64,000 nt of DNA from Paracoccus zhejiangensis (lineage in GTDB: Bacteria; Pseudomonadota; Alphaproteobacteria; Rhodobacterales; Rhodobacteraceae): NCBI RefSeq assembly GCF_002847445.1, contig NZ_CP025430.1:372001-436000 (forward strand), in the 5' to 3' direction. Below, in pieces: positions 34,796 to 43,408 of the stretch (position 1 is the stretch's first letter; every line of letters starts with the position of its first letter). The translations under genes were made by a program, and so were the position numbers. The notes beneath the pieces are model-generated. The model was given only the letters and a program-made list of their open reading frames with translations. It ran no database searches and was not told the DNA's origin.

Positions 34796-36698
34796 GGGGG
34801 TCTTCTGGCGTGTCGGGGGCGGCGCGGCAAGCGGCATCCGCCAGCGCGCCCGCCAGCCGGTCGGCATCGAAGGGTTTGGTGAGCACCGGGGCGGTTGCGC
34901 CCGCGCGCAAGGGATCGCCCGGCGGCAGCGAGGTCATCAGCACCAGGGGCAGGCCGGCGCCCGACAGGTCCAAGCCCAGACCGTCGCCAAGCTGCATGTC
35001 CGACAGGATCAACGTCAGCCCGGGCAGGTCGGTCAGCGCCTGCGCCTCGGTCAGGCTGGCGGCCTCGATCACCGCATGGCCGAGGCCGGTCAGCATGGCG
35101 CGGACCTCGGTGCGGATGGTGTCGTCATCCTCGACCAGCAAAACGATTTGCCGCGCCACCCGGCGCAAGGGCAGGCTCAGCGTCACCCGCGCGCCGGTCC
35201 CGGTATTGTCCAGCCTGAGGGTGCCGCCGGCCAGCTTCGTCTGGTCATAGACCATCGACAGGCCCAGTCCCGACCCCTGTCCCTGCTTGGTGGAATAGAA
35301 GGGTTCGGTGGCGCGGGTCAGCGCCTCGGGCGAGAAGCCGGGGCCGCTATCCTCGACCATGATGCGCAACCAGCCGCCACGGGGCAGGGCGGTCAGGCTG
35401 ATGGTGCCGGGGCCGGATAGCGCCGCATTGGCGTTGAGGATCAGATTCAGAAGCGAATCCTGCAAGGCACCGGGATCGAGCAGCAGCGGGGCATCGTCCA
35501 GCGCAGACTCGACGGAGAGCACCACCCCCTCGGCCAGCGAGGGGCGCGCGAGCGTCGCCACCTCATTGAGCAGCGCCGGCAGGCTGACCGGCTGGAAACT
35601 CAGGTCGCGCGGCAGGCTGATGCTGGCGAGGCGATTGAGCAGTTGCGCCCCCCGCCGCGCCGCCGCCAGCGTGGCCTGTACATCCGCGCCCGCCGTTCCG
35701 GGCAGGTCGAGCCCCGCCAGCCGCCCCTGCAGCCCGAGGATGATGGTCAAGAGGTTGCCGAAATCATGCGCCATGCCCGAGGTCAGCCGCGCCGCAAGAC
35801 TGCGCTTGCCGGCATGGCTGATCGCCTCGCGGACCTGCACCTCGGCACTGACATCGGTCGAGAGGACATAGACCCCCTGTCCGGTCCGGTCCGGGGTCAG
35901 GGCGATGCGGATGCGCCGGCCCGAGGGCTGGTGCGTCATCTCGAAGACCTGCGGCTCGCCGGTCAGCGCGCGGTCGAGCCAGGGTTTCAGCGTGGCAAAG
36001 GTCTGCGGCCCCAGCGCCTCCGAGACATGCAGCCCGGTGATCCGGTCCGAGGTGCCGGGGAAAACCAGCGGCTGCTGGCGGTTCGAGAAGCTGTAGCGAT
36101 AGCTGGCATCGACATGGGCGATATGGGCCGGAACCATCTCGGTGACCTGCCGGATGCGCGCCTCGCTGGCGGTCAGGATGCGCTGCGCCTCTTGCAAAGC
36201 GGCGTTGGTGGCGGCCAGTTCGCGGTTGGCAGCGGCCAGACGCTCGGCATGGTCCAGCACCTGTTCGCTGAGTTCCTCGGAGCGTGCGCGCAGCAGCGAT
36301 TCCTGCCGCTTGGTGTCGGTGATGTCGGTATAGACGGTGATCCAGCCGCCCTCGCCAAGCGGCGCGCCCTCGACCGCGATCCAGCGGCCATTGGCGCGCG
36401 GACGTTCGAAGTAATGCGGCTCGAAGGTGGCGGCCTGTTTGACGCGGAAGGCGATGGCGGCCTCGGGGTCATCCTGCGGCCCGTATTCGCCGCGATGGAC
36501 AAGATAGCGGATGGTCGCCTCGAAGCTGGCGCCGGGCCGGGTCAACTCGTCGGGCAGGTCGAACATGGCCTGGTATTGCAGGTTCGCCACCGCCAGCCGC
36601 AGGTCGGCGTCAAAGATCGACAGCGCCTGACCGATCAGGTTCAGTCCCGAACGGGTCAGTTCGGCGCGGGTCTCGTCAGGGTTCGGGGCGCGGATCAT
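34788..36698 (-). CDS. PAS-domain hybrid sensor histidine kinase with C-terminal receiver
   Basis: A 636-residue soluble sensor with no transmembrane segments. Two PAS-like regions (about residues 12-115 and 165-275) are linked by a coiled coil (about 120-160). A dimerisation helix with the phosphoacceptor His311 in LTSGMAHDFGNLLTI follows, then a HATPase with N-box LILNANAALSG, G1 DSGPGFSP and G2 GQGSGLGLSMVYDQ. The C-terminal receiver has acidic EDDDTIR and Asp567 in LILSDMQLGDG. Receiver plus separate regulator suggests a phosphorelay, though no Hpt protein is nearby. Start ATG at 36698 was chosen; the open frame upstream is antisense to the EamA gene. Confidence 0.9.
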   Translation of the reverse strand: MIRAPNPDETRAELTRSGLNLIGQALSIFDADLRLAVANLQYQAMFDLPDELTRPGASFEATIRYLVHRGEYGPQDDPEAAIAFRVKQAATFEPHYFERPRANGRWIAVEGAPLGEGGWITVYTDITDTKRQESLLRARSEELSEQVLDHAERLAAANRELAATNAALQEAQRILTASEARIRQVTEMVPAHIAHVDASYRYSFSNRQQPLVFPGTSDRITGLHVSEALGPQTFATLKPWLDRALTGEPQVFEMTHQPSGRRIRIALTPDRTGQGVYVLSTDVSAEVQVREAISHAGKRSLAARLTSGMAHDFGNLLTIILGLQGRLAGLDLPGTAGADVQATLAAARRGAQLLNRLASISLPRDLSFQPVSLPALLNEVATLARPSLAEGVVLSVESALDDAPLLLDPGALQDSLLNLILNANAALSGPGTISLTALPRGGWLRIMVEDSGPGFSPEALTRATEPFYSTKQGQGSGLGLSMVYDQTKLAGGTLRLDNTGTGARVTLSLPLRRVARQIVLLVEDDDTIRTEVRAMLTGLGHAVIEAASLTEAQALTDLPGLTLILSDMQLGDGLGLDLSGAGLPLVLMTSLPPGDPLRAGATAPVLTKPFDADRLAGALADAACRAAPDTPEDPHD

Positions 36699-36840
36699 GG
36701 CGGGGGATTGTGCCCGGATCGGCGGGGGTTGCAATGCCCAGCCATGCGCAAGGCGCAAGGCAGGGGTGACGAACCTTGGACCGGGTTGACCCGGCATACC
36801 AAAAGGCGCATCGGGCCTGCAGTATGTGCAAGGATTCCCC

Positions 36841-37812
36841 ATGTCGGACCAGCCCCCCGCAAGTCCTAAGGCCGCCAATCCGCTGAACGCCCCGGCGGCC
36901 CGTGCCCCGGCGGTGCCGCCCCTGAACACCCCGCGCGAGGACCGCACCGGGCTGGCGATCATGATCATGTGCGCCGTGGCGATGATCTTCGCGGTGCAGG
37001 ACGGGCTGTCGCGCCAGCTTGGCAGCCAGTATCCGGCGATCTTCATCGTCATGCTGCGTTTCTGGTTCTTCGCGCTGTTCGTCATCGTGCTGGTGGCGCG
37101 CCAGCCGGGCGGGCTTGGCCGGGCAATGCGGTCCAAGCATCCCTGGATGCAGATCTTCCGGGGGGTCCTGCTGGTGGCCGAGGTGGTCATCATGGTCGAG
37201 AGCTTCGTCCGCCTTGGCCTGGTCGAGACGCACGCGATCTTCACCGCCTCGCCCCTGCTGGTCGCGGCTTTGTCGGGGCCAATCCTTGGCGAGAAGGTCG
37301 GCTGGCGGCGCTGGACGGCGATCATGATCGGCTTCCTGGGCATCCTGATCGTGCTCAATCCCGGGCAGGGCATGTTCGCCCCCGCCGCCATCCTGCCGCT
37401 GATCGCCGCGCTGATGTTTGCCGTCTACGGGCTGGCGACGCGCTATGTCTCGCGGCAGGACAGTTCGCTGGTCAGCTTTTTCTGGACCGGCATTTCCGGC
37501 GCCGCCGCGATCACGCTGGTCGGCATCTGGCAATGGGTCTGGCTGGCGCCGCTCGACTGGTTCTGGATGCTGTGCCTCTGCATAACCGCCATTGCCGGGC
37601 ACTACCTGCTGATCCGCGCCTATGAGCTGGCCGAGGCCTCGGCGCTGCAGCCCTTTGCCTATACCCAGCTGGTCTGGGCCAGCGTCATCGGGGTGATCTT
37701 CTTCGGCGATGTGGTGAAGACCAACGTGGTCATCGGTGCCGCCGTGGTGGTCGGTGCGGGTCTGTTCACCTTGTGGCGCGAGCGTCAGAAGGCAAGGGCG
37801 AAGGCGCACTGA
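36841..37812 (+). CDS. DMT-family transporter with two EamA domains
   Basis: A 323-residue inner-membrane transporter. After a Pro/Ala-rich cytoplasmic tail of about 40 residues there are ten hydrophobic helices in two EamA repeats (about 45-175 and 190-315). The first repeat ends with VGWRRWTAIMIGFLGILIVL and the second with VWASVIGVIFFGDVV. Family members export amino acids or nucleotide-derived metabolites; the substrate cannot be inferred. ATG 36841 is chosen over the in-frame GTG at 36826. The 3' end overlaps the converging lytic transglycosylase gene by 47 bases. Confidence 0.88.
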   Translation: MSDQPPASPKAANPLNAPAARAPAVPPLNTPREDRTGLAIMIMCAVAMIFAVQDGLSRQLGSQYPAIFIVMLRFWFFALFVIVLVARQPGGLGRAMRSKHPWMQIFRGVLLVAEVVIMVESFVRLGLVETHAIFTASPLLVAALSGPILGEKVGWRRWTAIMIGFLGILIVLNPGQGMFAPAAILPLIAALMFAVYGLATRYVSRQDSSLVSFFWTGISGAAAITLVGIWQWVWLAPLDWFWMLCLCITAIAGHYLLIRAYELAEASALQPFAYTQLVWASVIGVIFFGDVVKTNVVIGAAVVVGAGLFTLWRERQKARAKAH

Positions 37813-39946
37813 TCCCCTCGGGCCAGCGGAAGCCATCGCCCGCATCCGCCGCCAGACGCGGCACCGGCATGGCGGCCACGGCGGCCTGCATCTCGTCACT
37901 GACCGGCAAGCGCGCCAGTCTGAGCGGCCGGGCAGGAGGCTGGGCCGACAGCGCCAGCGTCAGCCGCAGCGGCGGTGCCGGCATCAAGCCGCCGCCAGTC
38001 AGGTCCCAGGTCGGCACGATCGGCACCGTCTTCCCCATGATCCGCGCGCGATAAATTGGCTGCGCCTCGGCCACGCGCATGACGTAATTGCGGGTCTCGT
38101 CGAAGGGAATCAGTTCCACCCAGTCGACCGCATCGGCGCCACCGTGATCGGCGCCCTTCCTCAGATCGCCGAAATCCCCGATCCAGCGCGCGGGCCGACC
38201 CGGCCCGGCATTGTAGCCCGAGGCGACCAGCGCCACCGAGGCGCCGAAACGATCGCGCAGCCCGTCCAGATAGGCCGCGCCAAGCCGGGCGTTATATCCC
38301 GCATCCTGCGTCAGCCGCGCGCGCTCATAGGGTTCGCCGATCTTGCGGGCCATGGCCTGCGCGGTGTCGGGGATGACCTGCATCAGCCCCAGCGCGCCGG
38401 CATGGCTGCCGACGGTATGGTTGAACTCGCTTTCCTGTCGGGCAATGGACAGGACCAGTTCCGGCGGGATGCCGAGATCGGTATCTTCCAGCCCGGTCAG
38501 CGGGAAATGCGCCGCCGGATAGATCGCGCCAAGCGAGGCCGCGCGCTTCGACAGCCGCAGCGCATGCCAGGGCTTGCGCGCTTCCAGCATCAGCCGGGCC
38601 ATGCGGGCGATGTCGTCGGGTTCGGCACCGGTCGCCGCCGCCTGCAGGAAGAATTGCTGCGCCTGGTCGGCGCGGCCCGTGCCCAGCATCCACAGCCCGG
38701 CATTGAACAGCTCGTTCCCGACCAGATCGCTGCCGCGCCAGTCGGGCAGGCTGTCGAGCGCCTTGCCCGGCACGGCAAATTCGGCGGGCATGGGCAGGTG
38801 CAGTTTCTCGGCGGAAAGCTGGCCGTAATAAGTGCCGATATATTCGGCCCCTGCCTGATAGGCCGCGCGGGCGGCATCACCCTTGCCAAGCGCCTCCTGC
38901 GCGCGGCCCTGCCAGTAATCGGCGCGCGCACGGCTGATGGCGCTGCCGACCACGGTTTCCAGATGGTCGAAATGGGCAAGTGCCCGGTCTGCTGCCCCGG
39001 CGCGCATCGCGGCATAGCCTGCCAGCCATTCGAGATCGGGGTAATGCTCGTTCTCGGGCGGCAGGAAATGCGCCCGCGCGAGTTTCTCGGCTGTCGCCCA
39101 ATCGCCCTGACGCATGGCAAGCCGGGCATAGTCGACCCGCATCTCGGCCCAGACTTCGGGGTCACGCAAAGCCTCGGCACTGGTCGAGCGTTCCAGCATC
39201 AGGTCCCGCGCCAGATCATGCATCTTGGCACGGACCCGCCAGCGATAGCGATCCATTGCCAGCCCGGCATCGGCGCGGGCGGGTTCGGGCAGGGCGTTGA
39301 TCAGGTCATCGACCCCGTCGCGCCGGGCCTGCAGGGCGATGCGGGCGCGGGCCAAGGCGGCATCGGGGGCCGAAAGCTCTGCCAGCCGCCGCTCGGCCGC
39401 CTGCCATTCGCCAAGGTCCAGCATGGCAAAGGCGCGGGCAGCGGCGAGGGGCGTCAGCTCGTCGGCATAGGTCTTCAGGAACGCAGCCTCTTCCGCCGGT
39501 TCCAGCGGCACCGTGGTCCAGAAGCGTTCGCGCTCCGCCTTGGCCTCGCTGGCCGAGAGCGTGGCGAGAAAGGCCGTTTCCGTGCGCAGGCTGTCGGGCA
39601 GGCGATCGCCGAACCAGTTGCGGATCTGGTCAGGCGGCAGGTCGGGACGCAAGAGCGCATCGCCGCGCCGGATCAGCGCCGCCTCGCCGGGCCAGCCGGG
39701 ATGGTTCAGGCGGAAGGCGAGGAAATCGCGGAAGGCGCCATTGCCAGCGATCAGCGCCTGCCAGCCGACCAGCGCCTCGGCCATCGGGCCGGATCGCCCG
39801 GCGGCCTTCCTCGCCGTGACCCAGTCGCCGGTCTCGGCTGCAGCCAAGGCCAGCGCCATCGCACCGGCATTTTCGGCGCGCGCGGGCAGGGCTGGCAGCA
39901 TCAAGGCCAGCGCGCCCGCCCGGAATATGTGGCCGATGAACCGCAT
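37766..39946 (-). CDS. Soluble lytic murein transglycosylase
   Basis: A 726-residue periplasmic enzyme. A signal peptide (residues 1-24, ending PALPARA) is followed by a large alpha-helical superhelix of TPR-like repeats, as in Slt70. A C-terminal SLT domain has the catalytic Glu in SIARQESEFNH and the motif GALGLMQVIPDTAQAMA. It cleaves the glycan strand with formation of anhydro-muramic ends. Its tail overlaps the EamA gene by 47 bases in the opposite orientation, and dapA is divergent upstream with 111 bases between. The frame extends upstream of the chosen ATG 39946 but the signal peptide fixes the start. Confidence 0.93.
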   Translation of the reverse strand: MRFIGHIFRAGALALMLPALPARAENAGAMALALAAAETGDWVTARKAAGRSGPMAEALVGWQALIAGNGAFRDFLAFRLNHPGWPGEAALIRRGDALLRPDLPPDQIRNWFGDRLPDSLRTETAFLATLSASEAKAERERFWTTVPLEPAEEAAFLKTYADELTPLAAARAFAMLDLGEWQAAERRLAELSAPDAALARARIALQARRDGVDDLINALPEPARADAGLAMDRYRWRVRAKMHDLARDLMLERSTSAEALRDPEVWAEMRVDYARLAMRQGDWATAEKLARAHFLPPENEHYPDLEWLAGYAAMRAGAADRALAHFDHLETVVGSAISRARADYWQGRAQEALGKGDAARAAYQAGAEYIGTYYGQLSAEKLHLPMPAEFAVPGKALDSLPDWRGSDLVGNELFNAGLWMLGTGRADQAQQFFLQAAATGAEPDDIARMARLMLEARKPWHALRLSKRAASLGAIYPAAHFPLTGLEDTDLGIPPELVLSIARQESEFNHTVGSHAGALGLMQVIPDTAQAMARKIGEPYERARLTQDAGYNARLGAAYLDGLRDRFGASVALVASGYNAGPGRPARWIGDFGDLRKGADHGGADAVDWVELIPFDETRNYVMRVAEAQPIYRARIMGKTVPIVPTWDLTGGGLMPAPPLRLTLALSAQPPARPLRLARLPVSDEMQAAVAAMPVPRLAADAGDGFRWPEGISAPSPLPSDARATR

Positions 39947-40057
39947 TCCGCATATGTGTGCGGTGCTTTGCCGCGCGGCGCAACTCACAAGCTTGGCAAT
40001 TCCGGCTGCGGGATATAGGGATTGCGCGTTCAGAAAATCGCAAATCAGGAGCGTGTC

Positions 40058-40933
40058 ATGTTCAAAGGGTCAATACCTGCCCTCGTCACGCCGTTCACCC
40101 CGGACGGCGAGCTGGATCTGGACACGCTGAAGAAGCTGGTCGACTGGCATGTGGCCGAGGGCAGCAACGCGCTCGCACCTGTGGGCACGACCGGCGAAAG
40201 CCCGACGCTGAGCCATGACGAGCATCGCCAAGTGATCGAGACGGTGATCCGCGTGGTCGATGGCCGCATCCCGGTCATTGCCGGCGCAGGCTCGAACTCC
40301 ACCCGCGAGGCGGTGGGGCTGGTGCAGTTCGCCGCCGAGGCCGGGGCGCAGGGCGCGCTGGTCGTCACCCCCTACTACAACAAGCCGACGCAAGAGGGGC
40401 TGATCGCGCATTACACCGCGCTTCATGACGCCGCCGACCTGCCGATCATCATCTACAATATCCCGCCCCGCTCGGTCATCGACATGTCGCCCGAGACGAT
40501 GGGCGAGCTGGCCAAGCTGAAGAACATCGTCGGCGTCAAGGACGCGACCGGCAAGCTGGAGCGGGTGAGCCAGCAGCGCATCACCTGCGGCACGGATTTC
40601 ATCCAGCTGTCGGGCGAGGATGCGACCGCGCATGGCTTCAACGCGCAGGGCGGCGTGGGCTGCATCTCGGTCACGGCCAATGTCGCGCCGAAGCTGCTGG
40701 CGGCGATGCAGAAGGCCACGCAGGCAGGCGATTACGCCACTGCGCTGGAGATCCAGGACCGGCTGATGCCGCTGCATATCGCCATCTTCGTCGAGCCGGG
40801 CCTGGTCGGGGTAAAATACGCCATGTCGCGGCTGGGGCTCTGCAACGAGCGCGTGCGCCTGCCGCTGACGCCGCTGCGCGAGGCGACCCGCAAACAGATC
40901 GACGACGCGCTGGCCCATGCCGGCCTGATCTGA
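40058..40933 (+). CDS. dapA: 4-hydroxy-tetrahydrodipicolinate synthase
   Basis: Condenses pyruvate with aspartate semialdehyde, the first step of lysine and diaminopimelate synthesis. It has 291 residues. The Schiff-base Lys is in [14 protein letters not shown], the catalytic Tyr in [14 protein letters not shown], and [12 protein letters not shown] is the signature near the N-terminus. Start ATG 40058 follows a CAGGAG site. The frame is open upstream from 40022, but [13 protein letters not shown] is the conserved beginning. It stands alone and is followed by a terminator. Confidence 0.97.
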   Translation: MFKGSIPALVTPFTPDGELDLDTLKKLVDWHVAEGSNALAPVGTTGESPTLSHDEHRQVIETVIRVVDGRIPVIAGAGSNSTREAVGLVQFAAEAGAQGALVVTPYYNKPTQEGLIAHYTALHDAADLPIIIYNIPPRSVIDMSPETMGELAKLKNIVGVKDATGKLERVSQQRITCGTDFIQLSGEDATAHGFNAQGGVGCISVTANVAPKLLAAMQKATQAGDYATALEIQDRLMPLHIAIFVEPGLVGVKYAMSRLGLCNERVRLPLTPLREATRKQIDDALAHAGLI

Positions 40934-40962
40934 GCATCTGATCTAACGTTGACCTGACGCAT

Positions 40963-40989
40963 CGCGGCGGTTCCCGGACCGCCGCGTTT
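40963..40989 (+). terminator. Rho-independent-type terminator after dapA
   Basis: A 9-bp perfect stem CGCGGCGGT/ACCGCCGCG with a 6-base loop, then TTTG, 30 bases past the dapA stop. The T tract is short. Confidence 0.7.
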
Positions 40990-41071
40990 GCATGTGACGG
41001 GGCAGGGGACCGCCGGCTTCCCCAGGCTGATCGACCCGCGCATTTCTTCGCGTCGAACCCGCCGATTACCC

Positions 41072-41100
41072 CTTTTCATCCGCCGCGCCTTTGGCTATCA
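41072..41100 (+). promoter_or_regulatory. Candidate promoter for tRNA-Leu
   Basis: CTTTTC (41072-41077) and CTATCA (41095-41100) are separated by 17 bases and lie 21 bases before the mature tRNA 5' end. This is a weak but correctly spaced housekeeping-like pair. Confidence 0.3.
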
Positions 41101-41120
41101 CCCCGCCCACTGCCCCGGAT

Positions 41121-41207
41121 GCGGTCGTGGCGGAATTGGTAGACGCGCAGCGTTGAGGTCGCTGTGGGGTAACTCCCGTGGAAGTTCGAGTCTTCTCGAC
41201 CGCACCA
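41121..41207 (+). tRNA. tRNA-Leu (anticodon GAG)
   Basis: The 87-base gene folds into a class II tRNA. The acceptor stem is GCGGTCG paired with CGACCGC, followed by discriminator A and an encoded CCA (41205-41207). The anticodon arm CAGCG-TTGAGGT-CGCTG gives anticodon GAG, reading CUC and CUU, which are leucine codons. A long variable arm (GGGTAACTCCC region) and the T-arm GTTCGAGTC are present, as expected for tRNA-Leu. It lies 135 bases after the dapA terminator stem and ends 47 bases before the converging transglycosylase gene. Confidence 0.96.
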
Positions 41208-41254
41208 ACTTTCTCTTCATCGGTGAACCGGCACAGCCGCCCTTGGCGGTCGCC

Positions 41255-42082
41255 TCACGGCGTCAGTGCGCTGGCCCAGAGCGAGGGCTCGCCCGCCAGC
41301 GGTGCCGCGCCGGTGTCGCCGCCGATCAGCGGGCCTTGCGTCTCTCCGATCACCGCCAGCGAGCCGGCCATGCCGGTCAGGGGCGTGCCGAGCGGGGCGC
41401 CGAGCAAGGTCAGCTTCTCGCGCGCGGCCCGGACCCTCTCCTCGGGCATCGGGGCGGCATCGGCGAATTCGTTATAGGTCTCGGGCGAGTCGGTCAGGCC
41501 GTCGAAGCCGCGGGTCTGCAGCATGGCGTACAACTCGTCGAAGCGGGCGAGGTATTTCCGGGCATTCTCGGGACTGCGCGAATGGAAGGCGCCGGCGGCG
41601 GCGCGCCAGTCACCGGTTTCCTGGTAGAGCTGCAGCACGAAGCTGGCGGCATAGCGGGCATTGGTCAGCGGGTCGAACATGGCCGCGACCGAGGTGAAAT
41701 TCGCGCCATGCCAGCGGTAATTGATCTGGAAACAGCCGATATCGACATTGGGCCGGCCCAGTGCCACCCGATCCTCGGCGAAGGCCAGGGCCGAGGCCGG
41801 ATCGTCGAACCAGGATCCCGCGCCCTCGGCATTCACGCTCCAGGCCCAGGGGCGGACATGGCCGTCCAGTCGCCGCCCGGTCTCCGTCAGGGCCAGCGCG
41901 CCGAGGATGTCCGTCGGCACGCCGTATTCCGCCGCTGCCTGCCGCGCCGCGCCCTCGCAGATCGCCGCCGGGTCGGACAGCTCTGCCTGCGACAGCACCG
42001 CAACTGCCTGCACCGGCAGCAGAAAGGCTGCCAGAAGCGCCAACAGCGCCCGGGTCCGGGCAAGTCCTTGATATTGCAGCAT
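41255..42082 (-). CDS. Small secreted lytic transglycosylase (SLT domain)
   Basis: A 275-residue exported protein with a signal peptide (about 1-30, ends VQAVAV) and one SLT domain (about 45-180). The family pattern is visible as GALALTETGRR, with the catalytic Glu in TETG, VDIGCFQINYRWHG, and the helical YAASFVLQLYQETGDW. The C-terminal 90 residues have no recognised domain. The invariant GCFQIN pattern relates it to VirB1/IagB-like enzymes that make gaps in the cell wall, yet no secretion or flagellar genes are adjacent. Start ATG 42082 was chosen; the very long open frame upstream is antisense to the ABC ATPase. Confidence 0.88.
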   Translation of the reverse strand: MLQYQGLARTRALLALLAAFLLPVQAVAVLSQAELSDPAAICEGAARQAAAEYGVPTDILGALALTETGRRLDGHVRPWAWSVNAEGAGSWFDDPASALAFAEDRVALGRPNVDIGCFQINYRWHGANFTSVAAMFDPLTNARYAASFVLQLYQETGDWRAAAGAFHSRSPENARKYLARFDELYAMLQTRGFDGLTDSPETYNEFADAAPMPEERVRAAREKLTLLGAPLGTPLTGMAGSLAVIGETQGPLIGGDTGAAPLAGEPSLWASALTP

Positions 42083-42189
42083 CTGCACCTTTCGCGGCCG
42101 TCCGATCCTGTGGAAGAGTAACCGGCCCGGCTTAAGATAAGGTAAGCCTGCGGCAGAGCCGCGCGTTGGACGAAAAGCCAGTTGCAATC

Positions 42190-42227
42190 CTTGTGGCGGC
42201 GCGCGTAACGTGACGACGCGCCACAAG
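42190..42227 (+). promoter_or_regulatory. Inverted repeat upstream of the polyamine-type ABC operon
   Basis: Perfect 9-bp arms CTTGTGGCG (42190-42198) and CGCCACAAG (42219-42227) are separated by 20 bases, ending 29 bases before the first possible start. It could be an operator, or a leader hairpin in the mRNA. Confidence 0.4.
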
Positions 42228-42256
42228 ACCAATAAGCCAATCAGGGAGTGCGCGGA

Positions 42257-43360
42257 TTGCAGCAAGATCGCATGGACGGCGGCTTTGTCGTCTTCGAGCA
42301 TGTGCAGAAAAGCTATGACGGTCAGACGCTTGTCGTCAAAGACCTGAATCTCGACATCGGCAAGGGCGAGTTCCTGACCATGCTGGGGCCCTCGGGTTCG
42401 GGCAAGACAACCTGCCTGATGATGCTGGCCGGTTTCGAACAGGCCACCCATGGCGAGATTCGGCTGGACGGCAAGAACATCAACGACGTGCCGCCGCACA
42501 AGCGCGGGATCGGCATGGTGTTCCAGAACTACGCCCTCTTCCCGCACATGACGGTGGGCGAGAACCTGTCCTTCCCGCTGGAAGTGCGCGGCATGACCAA
42601 GGCCGAGCGCGAGACGCGGGTCAAGCGGGCGCTGGACATGGTGCAGATGGGCGCCTTCATCAACCGCCGCCCGGCGCAGCTTTCGGGCGGGCAGCAGCAG
42701 CGGATCGCGCTGGCCCGCGCGCTGGTCTTTGATCCCAAGCTCGTGCTGATGGACGAACCCCTCGGCGCGCTCGACAAGCAGCTGCGCGAGCATATGCAGT
42801 TCGAGATCAAGGCCCTGCACGAGCGGCTGGGGATCACCGTGGTCTACGTGACGCATGACCAGGGCGAGGCGCTGACCATGTCGGACCGCATCGCCGTATT
42901 CAACGATGGCCGCATCCAGCAGCTGGCCAGCCCCTCGGCGCTGTATGAGCAGCCGGAAAACAGCTTTGTCGCCAGCTTCATCGGTGAAAACAACGCGCTG
43001 CCCGGCATTCTTGAGAAACTGGATGGGAATAACGCGATCATCCGCCTGCATAATGGCGAGGCGATCGATGCCACCGCCGTCAATGTGCGGCAGGTGGGTC
43101 AGGATACCACCGTCTCGATCCGGCCCGAGCGGGTCGAGTTCAAGCCCGAGTTGATGCCCTCGGGCGCGCATACCGTCGAGGCCGAGGTGATGGATGTCGT
43201 CTACATGGGCGATATCCTACGGACCCGGCTGAAGGTCGCGGGCAGCGATGATTTCGTGATGAAATGCCGCAATACCATTGGTCAGACCCGGCTGTCGCCG
43301 GGTCAGAAGATCCGCATTGGCTGGCATCCGCAGGATGCCCGCGCGCTGGACCCGGTCTGA
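42257..43360 (+). CDS. Polyamine-type ABC transporter ATP-binding protein (PotA-like)
   Basis: About 367 residues. Walker A is GPSGSGKTT, the signature LSGGQQQRIALARAL, Walker B VLMDEPLGALD, and the H-loop YVTHDQGEA. A C-terminal TOBE domain begins near residue 290. It energises import through the two permeases that follow. The start is uncertain: TTG 42257 is best placed after the AGGGAG ribosome site, but ATG 42272 is possible. It is the first gene of a five-gene cluster (ATPase, binding protein, binding protein, permease, permease), separated from the first binding-protein gene by 48 bases. Confidence 0.93.
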   Translation: MQQDRMDGGFVVFEHVQKSYDGQTLVVKDLNLDIGKGEFLTMLGPSGSGKTTCLMMLAGFEQATHGEIRLDGKNINDVPPHKRGIGMVFQNYALFPHMTVGENLSFPLEVRGMTKAERETRVKRALDMVQMGAFINRRPAQLSGGQQQRIALARALVFDPKLVLMDEPLGALDKQLREHMQFEIKALHERLGITVVYVTHDQGEALTMSDRIAVFNDGRIQQLASPSALYEQPENSFVASFIGENNALPGILEKLDGNNAIIRLHNGEAIDATAVNVRQVGQDTTVSIRPERVEFKPELMPSGAHTVEAEVMDVVYMGDILRTRLKVAGSDDFVMKCRNTIGQTRLSPGQKIRIGWHPQDARALDPV

Positions 43361-43408
43361 ACACGGGCCTTGCGCGGAGAGACAGATTTATTGAAGCGAG
43401 AGGACCTT

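Noticed and set aside
41255..43171. 638-codon minus-strand frame joining the small transglycosylase to sequence opposite the ABC ATPase
   Set aside because: Only the part from 42082 downward has a signal peptide and an SLT domain; the rest is antisense to the ATPase.
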